NCBI GenBank assembly: GCA_021823305.1
Contig: JAKAOE010000178.1
Span: 1-5,133 of the forward strand
DNA: 5,133 bases
Source of the DNA: Acidobacteriota bacterium
GTDB lineage: Bacteria; Acidobacteriota; Terriglobia; Terriglobales; SCQP01
Direction: 5' to 3'
The translations under genes were made by a program, and so were the position numbers. This document shows, piece after piece, positions 1 through 5,133 of the stretch (its first letter is position 1; each line of letters opens with the position of its first letter). The notes below the pieces were generated by a model that worked only from the letters and a program-made list of their open reading frames with translations, made no database searches and was not told the origin of the DNA.

Positions 1-87
1 CCGCTCGAACAGCTCCTCGCCCAGCTTGGCGGCGACGAAGAGCACGAACAGGCTCAGCAGCGGCTCGATGGGCTGCGCCGGGGGCAC
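1..87 (-). CDS. Probable Kef-type cation:proton antiporter, N-terminal fragment (cut by window edge)
   Basis: Only the first 29 codons are present, reading from a GTG at 87 down to 1 with no stop. The peptide is V-P-P-A-Q-P-I-E-P followed by a hydrophobic stretch, LLSLFVLFVAAKLGEELFER. This matches the first transmembrane helix and the 'AAKLGxELFERLGQP' region I know from the N-terminus of Kef/CPA2-type monovalent cation:proton antiporters, which are inner-membrane proteins exchanging Na+ or K+ for H+. The family call rests on this short match alone. AAAGGA lies immediately upstream of the GTG, but the one-base spacing is too short for a normal ribosome site. The start is therefore tentative, although no better in-frame start exists between here and the dehydrogenase gene. 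It follows that gene on the same strand after 44 nt and is probably co-transcribed with it. Confidence 0.6.
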   Translation of the reverse strand, partial: MPPAQPIEPLLSLFVLFVAAKLGEELFER

Positions 88-117
88 GTCCTTTACGGTA
101 GCGCAAGCCGGGGCGCC

Positions 118-132
118 GGGTGCGGGCCACCC
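118..132 (-). repeat. Small inverted repeat just after the dehydrogenase stop codon
   Basis: Read on the minus strand, GGGTG-GCCCG-CACCC forms a perfect 5-bp stem with a 5-nt loop. It begins at the last base of the dehydrogenase stop codon, in the 44-nt gap before the antiporter start. No T-run follows, so it does not look like a Rho-independent terminator. It could fold in a shared transcript and affect expression or stability of the downstream gene, or it could be chance in GC-rich DNA. Confidence 0.25.
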
Positions 133-1157
133 TACGGCGCGCGCAGCACCCCGGCGCCGGCGATGGCGTCCTCCTTCAGCGCCTTGAGCGCCTGGTTGGC
201 TTCGCCGAAGGCGAACTCGCGCACCCGGGTGCGCACCGCCGTGCGCGCCGCTTCGGCCAGGAACTCGCGGCCGTCGGCGCGGGTGTTGTTGGCCACGCTG
301 CGGATCAGCCGCTCGCCGTACAGCCAGTCGTAATTGAGCGGCGGGATCGGACTCATGTGGATGCCGCCCAGCACCAGCGCGCCGCCCCGGGCCAGCGCGC
401 GCAGCGCTGCCGGCACCAGCTCCCCCGCCGGCGCGAACATGATGGCGGCGTCGAGCGCCACTGGCGGCTGCGCCTGCGCGCCCCCCACCCAGGCCGCGCC
501 CAGCTCCGCCGCCAGCGCCTGGTGGCGGGCGTGGTCGCGGGTGCAGACGTACACCTCGGCGCCGCGCGCCCGCGCGATCTGGATGGCGATGTGGCCGGCC
601 GCGCCGAATCCGTAAATCCCCAGCCGCGCCCCCCGCCACTGCCCCTGCCCCGCCTCGCCCAGGCCGCACAGCCGCAGCGCGCGATAGCCGATGATGCCGG
701 CGCACAGCAGCGGCGCCGCCTGCGCGTCGCCCAGGGTTTCCGGCAGCGGGTAGACGAAGCCGGCGCGCGCCAGCACGAACTCGGCGTAGCCGCCCTGCAC
801 GCTCCAGCCGGTGAACTCGGCCCGCTCGCACAGGTTCTCCCGCCCGGAGCAGCAGTAGCGGCAGCCGCCGTCGGCGGCGTGCAGCCAGGCCACCCCCACG
901 CGCTGGCCGGGGCGCAGCTCACCCGTGCCCTCGGGCCCCAGTTCGACCACCTCGCCCACCACCTGGTGGCCGGGCGTGAGGTCGGGGATGCGCTGCGGCA
1001 GCTCGCCTTCGGCGACGTGCAGGTCGGTGCGGCAGATGCCGCAAACGCGCATGCGCACCAGCACCTGGCCGGGGCCGGGCTGCGGCCGCGGCAGCTCGAC
1101 CCGGCGCAGCGGCTGCTGGCTGATGGGTGCGGGATGTGTCAAAATCCAGGCTTGCAT
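132..1157 (-). CDS. Zinc-dependent alcohol dehydrogenase family protein (MDR superfamily)
   Basis: This 341-residue medium-chain dehydrogenase/reductase is predicted to oxidise an alcohol or reduce an aldehyde with NAD(P)(H) in the cytoplasm; the substrate is unknown. The N-terminal GroES-like domain carries C39-G-I-C-R-T44-D and G63-H64-Q, giving Cys39 and His64 as catalytic zinc ligands and Thr44 as the likely proton-relay residue. Cys152 in PLLCAG is the probable third ligand. The structural-zinc loop at 96-110 has C99, C102 and C110, but Asp96 stands where the first Cys is usual. The Rossmann fold shows G183-F-G-A-A-G188. Length and motifs fit the 330-345 residue zinc-binding ADH group (TIGR02822-like). 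The ATG at 1157 gives the usual MxAW N-terminus, and the next Met is inside the domain. It is divergent from mazG and precedes the antiporter gene. Confidence 0.93.
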   Translation of the reverse strand: MQAWILTHPAPISQQPLRRVELPRPQPGPGQVLVRMRVCGICRTDLHVAEGELPQRIPDLTPGHQVVGEVVELGPEGTGELRPGQRVGVAWLHAADGGCRYCCSGRENLCERAEFTGWSVQGGYAEFVLARAGFVYPLPETLGDAQAAPLLCAGIIGYRALRLCGLGEAGQGQWRGARLGIYGFGAAGHIAIQIARARGAEVYVCTRDHARHQALAAELGAAWVGGAQAQPPVALDAAIMFAPAGELVPAALRALARGGALVLGGIHMSPIPPLNYDWLYGERLIRSVANNTRADGREFLAEAARTAVRTRVREFAFGEANQALKALKEDAIAGAGVLRAP

Positions 1158-1955
1158 TCTGAATCCACTATAGATGCAGACTTCGCCCGCGTGGTCGGGA
1201 TCATGCGCCAGCTGCGCGCGCCCGGCGGCTGCCCCTGGGACCGCGAGCAGACCTTCGACAGCATCCGCCAGCACACCCTCGAGGAAGCCTACGAGGTGCT
1301 GGAGGCGGTAACCGCGCGCGACCCCGCCGCCCTGCGCGAGGAGCTCGGCGACCTGCTGCTGCAGGTCGTCTTCTACGCCCAGATGGCGCAGGAAGAGGGC
1401 TGGTTCGGCATCGCCGACGTGCTGCGCGAGCTCGCCGGCAAGCTGGTCCGGCGCCATCCGCACGTCTTCGGCGACCAAGCCGGCGCCGCGCGCACCCCCG
1501 CCGACGCGCTGGCGCGCTGGAACGCCGCCAAGGCGGCGGAAAAGGCCAACGCCGGGCGCGCATCGCGCCTCAGCGGCATCCCCGCCGGCCTGCCCGGACT
1601 CGCCGAAGCGCACAAGTTGGGGCAGCGCGCCGCGGCAGCCGGCTTCGACTGGGCCGACGCCGCCGGCGTCGAGGCTAAGCTGGAGGAGGAGGTCGCCGAG
1701 CTGCGCCAGGCGCGCACCTCGGGCGGGCGCGCGGCGCAGGAGGAGGAGCTCGGCGACCTGCTCTTCACCGTCGCCAACTGGGCGCGGCACGAGGGACTCG
1801 ATCCGGAAGCCGCGTTGAAACACGCCAACCGCAAGTTCCAGCGCCGCTTTCAGGCGATGGAGGCGGCGGCGGGCGCCGGGGAGTTGGAGCGGCTCAGCGC
1901 CGCGCAATGGGAGACGCTATGGCAACAGGCCAAGCAAGCCGGGAAAGCGAAGTAA
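1134..1955 (+). CDS. mazG: Nucleoside triphosphate pyrophosphohydrolase MazG
   Basis: MazG hydrolyses (d)NTPs to the monophosphate and pyrophosphate, cleaning the nucleotide pool and, in E. coli, influencing the ppGpp response. This is the full two-domain form: 273 residues, against about 263 in E. coli. The N-terminal region has GGCPWDREQTF (31-41), then the first magnesium-binding EExxE...ExxD set (E50, E51, E54, E70, D73). The KLVRRHPHVFG segment spans 103-113. The second, catalytic set is E185, E186, E189, E205 and D208, and the C-terminus keeps an LWQQAK tail. The start is uncertain. ATG 1134 is the only upstream ATG in frame, but it overlaps the divergent dehydrogenase gene by 24 bp and lacks a strong ribosome site. 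TTG 1152, GTG 1191 and ATG 1203 are alternatives, and homology to E. coli begins around residue 14. It is first in an operon with the next two genes. Confidence 0.95.
   Translation: MCQNPGLHSESTIDADFARVVGIMRQLRAPGGCPWDREQTFDSIRQHTLEEAYEVLEAVTARDPAALREELGDLLLQVVFYAQMAQEEGWFGIADVLRELAGKLVRRHPHVFGDQAGAARTPADALARWNAAKAAEKANAGRASRLSGIPAGLPGLAEAHKLGQRAAAAGFDWADAAGVEAKLEEEVAELRQARTSGGRAAQEEELGDLLFTVANWARHEGLDPEAALKHANRKFQRRFQAMEAAAGAGELERLSAAQWETLWQQAKQAGKAK
1137..1180. promoter_or_regulatory. Divergent promoter region between dehydrogenase gene and mazG
   Basis: This is an abrupt AT-rich dip: 16 of 40 bases in 1141-1180 are G or C, in otherwise GC-rich surroundings. It lies at the head-to-head junction of two genes, as expected for a promoter. 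On the minus strand TATAGT (1172-1167) matches the -10 consensus at five of six bases. It would start transcription only about 3 nt before the dehydrogenase ATG at 1157. On the plus strand TGTCAAAAT (1137-1145) resembles an extended -10 element. No convincing -35 box accompanies either. The location is well supported, but the exact elements are guesses. Confidence 0.4.
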
Positions 1956-2692
1956 CCGCGCTGCCGATCCGGGTGCTGGAGACGCCGGAGGAGTTCGAGA
2001 CCTGCGTCGCCCTCCAGGGCCGCACCTGGGGGTTCGCCGACCGCGACCTGGTGCCGCGGCGCATGTTCGTGGTGGCGCGCAAGATCGGCGGCGGGGTGCT
2101 GGGCGCCTACGACGGCGAGCGGCTGGTGGGGTTCGCGCTGGCGCTGCCGGCGCACCGCCCGGGGCAGACCTTCTGGCACTCGCACATGCTGGCGGTGGAA
2201 CGCGACTACCGCGACCGCGGCCTGGGACGCCGGCTCAAGCTGGCGCAGCGTGAGCGCGCGCTGGAGCTGGGCTTCGACCTGATCGAGTGGACCTTCGACC
2301 CGCTGGAGATGAAGAACGCCTACTTCAACCTCGAGTCGCTGGGCGCGATCGCGCGCCATTACCACCCCAACCTCTACGGCGCCACCACCAGCGCCCTGCA
2401 GGCCGGCTTGCCCACCGACCGCCTGACCGCGGAGTGGTGGCTGCGCTCGCCGCGCGTGGCGGCGCTGGCGGCCGGCGCCGCGCCCCCGCCGCCGCTGCCG
2501 GTGGCGGCCGAAATCCACGTGCCGCGCGAAGTGCAGGAGTGGAAGCAGGCCGGCGACCCGCGCGCCGCCGCCCTGCAGGAGCGCAACCGGGCGGCGTTTC
2601 TGCAACACTTCGCCGCCGGTATGATCGCCTTCGGATGCGCCCGCCGCCCCGAGGGCAGCGCCTTCCTGTTGGGCTACGGAGAACCGGCATGA
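1919..2692 (+). CDS. GNAT-family acyltransferase (COG3375 type), possible amino acid N-succinyltransferase
   Basis: This 257-residue cytoplasmic protein has a GNAT fold that transfers an acyl group from a CoA thioester. The acyl-CoA-binding motif A is R98-D-R-G101-L-G103, preceded by the beta-strand HSHMLAVE. Further diagnostic blocks are EWTFDPL (123-129), NAYFN (133-137), and GLPTDR...EWWL (163-175). These are typical of the COG3375 group of predicted acetyltransferases. A proline-rich linker near 190-197 leads to a C-terminal extension. ATG 1919 is preferred over ATG 1907 because GGAG (1910-1913) sits 5 nt before it. The gene overlaps mazG by 37 nt and overlaps the enolase-family gene by ATGA. 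In Geobacillus a GNAT next to NSAR succinylates D-amino acids. By analogy this one may do the same, but the acyl donor and acceptor cannot be read from the sequence. Confidence 0.9.
   Translation: MATGQASRESEVTALPIRVLETPEEFETCVALQGRTWGFADRDLVPRRMFVVARKIGGGVLGAYDGERLVGFALALPAHRPGQTFWHSHMLAVERDYRDRGLGRRLKLAQRERALELGFDLIEWTFDPLEMKNAYFNLESLGAIARHYHPNLYGATTSALQAGLPTDRLTAEWWLRSPRVAALAAGAAPPPPLPVAAEIHVPREVQEWKQAGDPRAAALQERNRAAFLQHFAAGMIAFGCARRPEGSAFLLGYGEPA
2678..2682 (+). promoter_or_regulatory. Ribosome binding site of the OSBS/NSAR gene
   Basis: GGAGA lies 6 nt before the ATG at 2689, inside the last codons of the GNAT gene. It supports the ATG at 2689 (overlapping the GNAT stop as ATGA) over the in-frame ATG at 2698, and points to translational coupling of the pair. 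Confidence 0.65.
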
Positions 2693-3807
2693 GCGGCATG
2701 AAGATCGAGTCCGCGACGCTGCGCGAAATCCGCATGCCGCTGGTGTCGTTTTTCGAAACCAGCTTCGCCCGCATGCAGCAGCGCCGCATCCTGCTGCTCG
2801 AGCTGCGCGTCAACGGCGTCTCCGGCTGGGGCGAGGTCACCTGCGGCGAGGCGCCCTTCTACAGCCACGAGTTCACCGACGCCGCCGCCGTGGTGCTGAA
2901 GGAGTTCGCGCTGCCGCTCGCGGTGGGCAAGAGCTTCGCGCATCCCGGCGAAATCGCCGCCTGGCTGGCGCGCATCCGCGGCCACGCCATGGCCAAGGCG
3001 GCGGTCGAAAACGCCGCCTGGGCGGCCTGGGCCGAACTCGAGGGCAAGCCGCTGTGGCGCCTGCTCGGCGGCGTGCGCCAGGAAATTCCCTGCGGCGTCT
3101 CCATCGGCATCAAGGACACCGTGGCCGATTTGCTCGAGGCCATCGCCAAGGAACTCGCGGCCGGCTACCAGCGCATCAAGATCAAGATCAAGCCCGGCTG
3201 GGATTACGAGGTGCTGGCCGAAGTGCGGCGCCATTTCCCCGCGATCCGGCTGATGGGCGACGCCAACTCCGCCTACACCCTCGACGACACCGAGCACCTG
3301 CGCCGCTTCGACGGGTTCGATCTGATGATGCTGGAGCAGCCGCTCTGGCACGACGACATCTGGCTGCACGCCCAACTGCAGCGCGCGCTGCGCACCCCCA
3401 TCTGCCTCGACGAGGCCATCCATCACGCCCGCGACGCCCAACAGGCGATCGCCATCGGCGCCTGCAAGATCATCAACGTCAAGCTGGGCCGCGTGGGCGG
3501 GTTTTCCTCCGCGCTGGCCGTGCATGCCGCCACGCAGGCGGCCGGCATGCCGGTGTGGTGCGGCGGCATGCTCGAGTCCGGCGTCGGGCGCGCGCACAAC
3601 ATCGCGCTTTCGACCCTCGCCAACTTCTCGCTGCCGGGCGACGTCTCCGCCAGCAAGCGCTACTGGAGCGAGGACGTGATCGACCCCGAAGTCGAGGTCT
3701 CGCCCCAAGGCGCCATCCGCGCGCCCGAGCGCCCCGGCCTCGGCTTCGCGGTAAAGCGCGACCGCATCGCCCAGCTCAGCGCCTGGGAGTTCACCCTCCG
3801 CGCCTAG
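2689..3807 (+). CDS. Enolase-superfamily OSBS/NSAR enzyme, probably N-succinylamino acid racemase
   Basis: This 372-residue enzyme belongs to the muconate-lactonizing subgroup of the enolase superfamily. Members of its group dehydrate SHCHC to o-succinylbenzoate (MenC, menaquinone synthesis), racemise N-succinyl amino acids, or do both. The capping domain shows MPLVSFFETSFAR and GWGE...GEAPFYSHE, typical of the NSAR/OSBS group. In the barrel are the Lys pair K164-x-K166, metal ligands D191 (GDANSAY), E216 (LEQPL) and D241 (LDEA), and the second catalytic Lys K265 (NVKLGRVGG). All key residues are intact. R268, three after K265, corresponds to the Arg (R266 in the Amycolatopsis enzyme) linked to racemase activity. 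The GNAT partner and absence of other men genes nearby favour the racemase role. True MenC activity, or dipeptide epimerase-like activity, remains possible. Confidence 0.92.
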   Translation: MSGMKIESATLREIRMPLVSFFETSFARMQQRRILLLELRVNGVSGWGEVTCGEAPFYSHEFTDAAAVVLKEFALPLAVGKSFAHPGEIAAWLARIRGHAMAKAAVENAAWAAWAELEGKPLWRLLGGVRQEIPCGVSIGIKDTVADLLEAIAKELAAGYQRIKIKIKPGWDYEVLAEVRRHFPAIRLMGDANSAYTLDDTEHLRRFDGFDLMMLEQPLWHDDIWLHAQLQRALRTPICLDEAIHHARDAQQAIAIGACKIINVKLGRVGGFSSALAVHAATQAAGMPVWCGGMLESGVGRAHNIALSTLANFSLPGDVSASKRYWSEDVIDPEVEVSPQGAIRAPERPGLGFAVKRDRIAQLSAWEFTLRA

Positions 3808-3810
3808 GAT

Positions 3811-3824
3811 CGGCCCTCAGGCCG
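3811..3824. terminator. Weak hairpin at the convergent gene junction
   Basis: CGGCC-CTCA-GGCCG is a perfect 5-bp stem with a 4-nt loop. It lies between the stop of the enolase-family gene (3805-3807) and the stop of the convergent gene (3817-3819), and includes the latter. Its position suits a bidirectional transcription end, but no T-run follows on either strand. It is therefore only a weak candidate. Confidence 0.22.
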
Positions 3825-4236
3825 GCGGCAGCACCTTCCAGCCGCGCCAGCTCCGCCCGCCGGTGTTGCCCTGTTCCGGGCCCTCCGGATACTCGGTGTC
3901 CGGGCGGGGGCCGGGCTTTACCTTGGCCAGCACGTCGGCGGTGAGTTTTTCCAGCTTGGAGTTGAAGCGGAAGCGCGTGGCGGCGTCAATCACGAAGGGC
4001 AGGGTGATGACCGCACCGTCGGGCGCGAGCGGCGTCAGCACCTTGTGGATGGCCAGCCCCTTGAGGTCGAGCCAGGTGGTGGGCTGCCCGTAGGCGGCGC
4101 TGAATTCTTCCGCCGTCGGCGATTCACCCGGGTGCTCGAGGAACCAGCGGGCGATCTTCTTGAGGGCGGGGTGCGTGGTGAGAAAATTATCCAGCGCAAT
4201 CCACTCCAAACGGTCGTAGGCGCCTGTTTCGTCCAT
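3817..4236 (-). CDS. Hypothetical protein, 139 residues, unrecognised
   Basis: I do not recognise this family. The predicted product is soluble, with no signal peptide or membrane segment. Residues about 20-75 look mostly helical (PALKKIARWFLEHPG, then TAEEFSAAYG, then WLDLKGLAIHKVL), followed by a short strand-like DGAVITLP. That order is compatible with a small winged-helix fold, but this is only an impression. A charged helix (KLEKLTADVLAKV) precedes a Pro/Gly-rich tail with SWRGWKVLPPA at the C-terminus. ATG 4236 has GGA 5 nt upstream. It is convergent with the operon before it (9 nt between stops) and divergent from the aminotransferase. Its 5' half and upstream region are less GC-rich than neighbours (65 of 120 bases in 4141-4260). 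A real gene is likely because the frame, start and ribosome site agree; the function is unknown. Confidence 0.72.
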   Translation of the reverse strand: MDETGAYDRLEWIALDNFLTTHPALKKIARWFLEHPGESPTAEEFSAAYGQPTTWLDLKGLAIHKVLTPLAPDGAVITLPFVIDAATRFRFNSKLEKLTADVLAKVKPGPRPDTEYPEGPEQGNTGGRSWRGWKVLPPA

Positions 4237-4329
4237 CGTTTCCAGTCTATGAGAAGGTATCCTAGAACGGCAAGGTCCAGCGCAAGCGGCGGCTGCCGCC
4301 GCCGATAAATTCTTTTAGATAGTCCGTTG
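4237..4329. promoter_or_regulatory. Intergenic region with divergent promoters (elements unresolved)
   Basis: These 93 bases separate two divergently transcribed genes, so promoters for both are expected here. The segment is AT-rich at both ends and holds a GC-rich palindrome in the middle. TATCCT (4258-4263) on the plus strand is a four-of-six -10 match without a clear -35. On the minus strand TAGGAT (4265-4260) has TTGCGC 15 bp upstream, also a weak pair. No recognisable operator or riboswitch is seen. Confidence 0.35.
4286..4302. repeat. Perfect GC-only palindrome upstream of the aminotransferase
   Basis: GCGGCGG-CTG-CCGCCGC forms a 7-bp all-GC stem with a 3-nt loop (8-bp arms if the centre is taken as one base). 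It is followed on the plus strand by an AT-rich run (4304-4320, including TTCTTTT) that ends 9 nt before the aminotransferase start. It could be a hairpin in that gene's 5' leader, a protein-binding site, or a poor terminator, because the T-rich stretch begins several bases after the stem. The palindrome itself is certain; its role is not. Confidence 0.45.
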
Positions 4330-5130
4330 ATGCCCGACTTCATTCCAGCCTTTTCCCTTGCCCGCCAAGCCGAAACCGTCGGCGCCGCCGTCAACCAGGC
4401 GGTGGCGCGTGTGCTCGCCTCCGGGCGCTTCGCCCAGGGGCCGGAGTGCGAAGCCTTCGAGCGCGAGGTGGCCGCGCTCTTCCAGGGCGCGCCGGCGCCG
4501 GTCGCGGCGCTGACCTGCGCCAGCGGCACCGACGCGCTGCACCTGGCGCTGCGGGCGATCGGCGTGGGGCCGGGCGATGTCGTGCTCACCACCGCCTTCA
4601 GCTTTTTCGCCACCGCGGGGGCGATCCTGCTCGCCGGGGCGCGGCCGGAGTTTGTCGACATCGAGCCGGAGAGCTTCAACCTCGATCCCAAGGCGCTCGA
4701 ACAGGCGCTGGACTGCCCCCTGCGCGCGCATGAGGGCCGGATCGCGGCCATCCTGCCGGTGCACCTCTACGGCGAGGTCGCCGACATGCCCGCGATCCTG
4801 GCCGCGGCCGCGCCGCGCGGCATTCCCGTCGTCGAGGACGCCGCGCAGGCGATCGGCGCCCGGCGCGCGGGGCGCGCCGCCGGTGCCTGGGGCGCGGTGG
4901 CCGCCTTCAGTTTCTACCCCACCAAGAACCTGGGCGCGATGGGCGAGGGCGGCCTGGTCACCAGCCATGATCCCGCCCTGCTCGAGCGCCTGCGCCTGCT
5001 CCGCGTGCACGGCAGCCGCCAGCGCTACGAACACGAAATCCTGGGCTGGAACGCGCGCATGCACGAGCTCCAGGCCGCGATTCTGCGCGCCAAGTTGCCC
5101 TTCCTCGAAGGCTGGAACCGGCGCCGCTAG
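4330..5130 (+). CDS. DegT/DnrJ/EryC1-family PLP aminotransferase, C-terminally truncated at window end
   Basis: Family members are cytoplasmic fold-type I PLP enzymes that usually aminate keto-sugars bound to nucleotides, using glutamate, for O-antigen, capsule or antibiotic sugars. Visible features are the start-proximal GRFAQGPE (32-39), phosphate-binding SGTDALHLAL (65-74), TAFSFFATAGA (88-98), PVHLYG (143-148) and VVEDAAQAIGA (167-177). D170 should contact the pyridine nitrogen, and K199 in SFYPTKNLGAMGEGG is the Schiff-base lysine. The final HGSRQRYEHEILGWNARMHELQA block is also typical. Only 266 residues precede the TAG at 5128-5130, whereas members usually have about 360-390, so the small C-terminal domain is missing. 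One extra C before that TAG would read R-R-L-D and continue. ATG 4330 is chosen (TTG 4327 adjoins it); neither has a clear ribosome site. The sugar substrate cannot be assigned. Confidence 0.88.
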   Translation: MPDFIPAFSLARQAETVGAAVNQAVARVLASGRFAQGPECEAFEREVAALFQGAPAPVAALTCASGTDALHLALRAIGVGPGDVVLTTAFSFFATAGAILLAGARPEFVDIEPESFNLDPKALEQALDCPLRAHEGRIAAILPVHLYGEVADMPAILAAAAPRGIPVVEDAAQAIGARRAGRAAGAWGAVAAFSFYPTKNLGAMGEGGLVTSHDPALLERLRLLRVHGSRQRYEHEILGWNARMHELQAAILRAKLPFLEGWNRRR

Positions 5131-5133
5131 ATC

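Noticed and set aside
120..1133. Long open frame on the plus strand running continuously into mazG, as if MazG had a 340-residue N-terminal extension
   Set aside because: It is antisense to the dehydrogenase gene, whose motifs are complete. The translated extension is Arg/Ala/Gln/His-rich and low in complexity, typical of a shadow frame in GC-rich DNA.
1137..1142. TTGACA on the minus strand, a perfect -35 hexamer
   Set aside because: It lies inside the dehydrogenase coding sequence, downstream of its start, and no -10 element occurs at a suitable distance.
1158..1907. Upstream extension of the dehydrogenase frame on the minus strand across mazG
   Set aside because: The ATG at 1157 gives the family's normal N-terminus, and the extension is antisense to the conserved mazG coding sequence.
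2287..2688. N-terminal extension of the enolase-family frame back to 2287
   Set aside because: It is out of frame within the GNAT gene and Arg/Pro-rich. The ATG at 2689 has a good ribosome site and gives the family's normal N-terminus.
2674..3708. 344-codon open frame on the minus strand
   Set aside because: It mirrors the OSBS/NSAR gene, which has every catalytic residue. The antisense product has no recognisable domain.
4315..5064. 249-codon open frame on the minus strand opposite the aminotransferase
   Set aside because: It is a shadow of the DegT-family gene, whose conserved blocks occupy the other strand; the product is low-complexity His/Gly/Arg-rich.
1..5133. tRNA, rRNA, CRISPR array, insertion sequence, attachment site or replication origin
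   Set aside because: No cloverleaf, ribosomal core sequence, regularly spaced repeats, transposase or terminal inverted repeats were seen, and coding genes fill almost all of the window.

Overview
The window is a stretch of very GC-rich bacterial chromosome. One hand-counted row, 4501-4560, is 47/60 G or C. It is densely packed with genes and shows no sign of phage, plasmid, insertion sequence, CRISPR or RNA genes. Short overlaps, GNAT/enolase/MazG families and a Kef-type antiporter fit a high-GC Gram-negative such as an Acidobacteriota or Proteobacteria member. The sequence alone does not decide between them.

Layout. (1) Positions 1-1157, minus strand: a zinc-dependent alcohol dehydrogenase-family gene (132-1157) followed 44 nt later by the first 29 codons of a probable cation:proton antiporter (1-87, cut by the window edge). 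(2) Positions 1134-3807, plus strand: a tight three-gene unit of mazG (nucleoside triphosphate pyrophosphohydrolase), a GNAT acyltransferase of the COG3375 type, and an enolase-superfamily enzyme of the o-succinylbenzoate synthase / N-succinylamino acid racemase (OSBS/NSAR) group. The overlaps are 37 nt and 4 nt. (3) Positions 3817-4236, minus strand, convergent: a 139-residue protein I do not recognise. (4) Positions 4330-5130, plus strand: the N-terminal two thirds of a DegT/DnrJ/EryC1-family PLP aminotransferase, ending at a stop codon that looks like a one-base frameshift at the very end of the window.

How the genes may work together. The most interesting unit is the GNAT-enolase pair. 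In characterised Geobacillus-type systems, a GNAT enzyme succinylates D-amino acids, NSAR racemises the N-succinyl amino acid, and a hydrolase removes succinate to give the L-amino acid. No other menaquinone gene is present here, and the enolase carries the Arg three residues after the catalytic Lys that has been linked to NSAR activity. A D- to L-amino acid conversion pair is therefore a reasonable reading, although the desuccinylase is not in the window. MazG at the head of the operon is a housekeeping NTP-cleaning enzyme with no obvious mechanistic link. The dehydrogenase/antiporter pair is transcribed divergently from mazG, and the two 5' ends overlap or nearly overlap in an AT-rich dip at 1141-1180.
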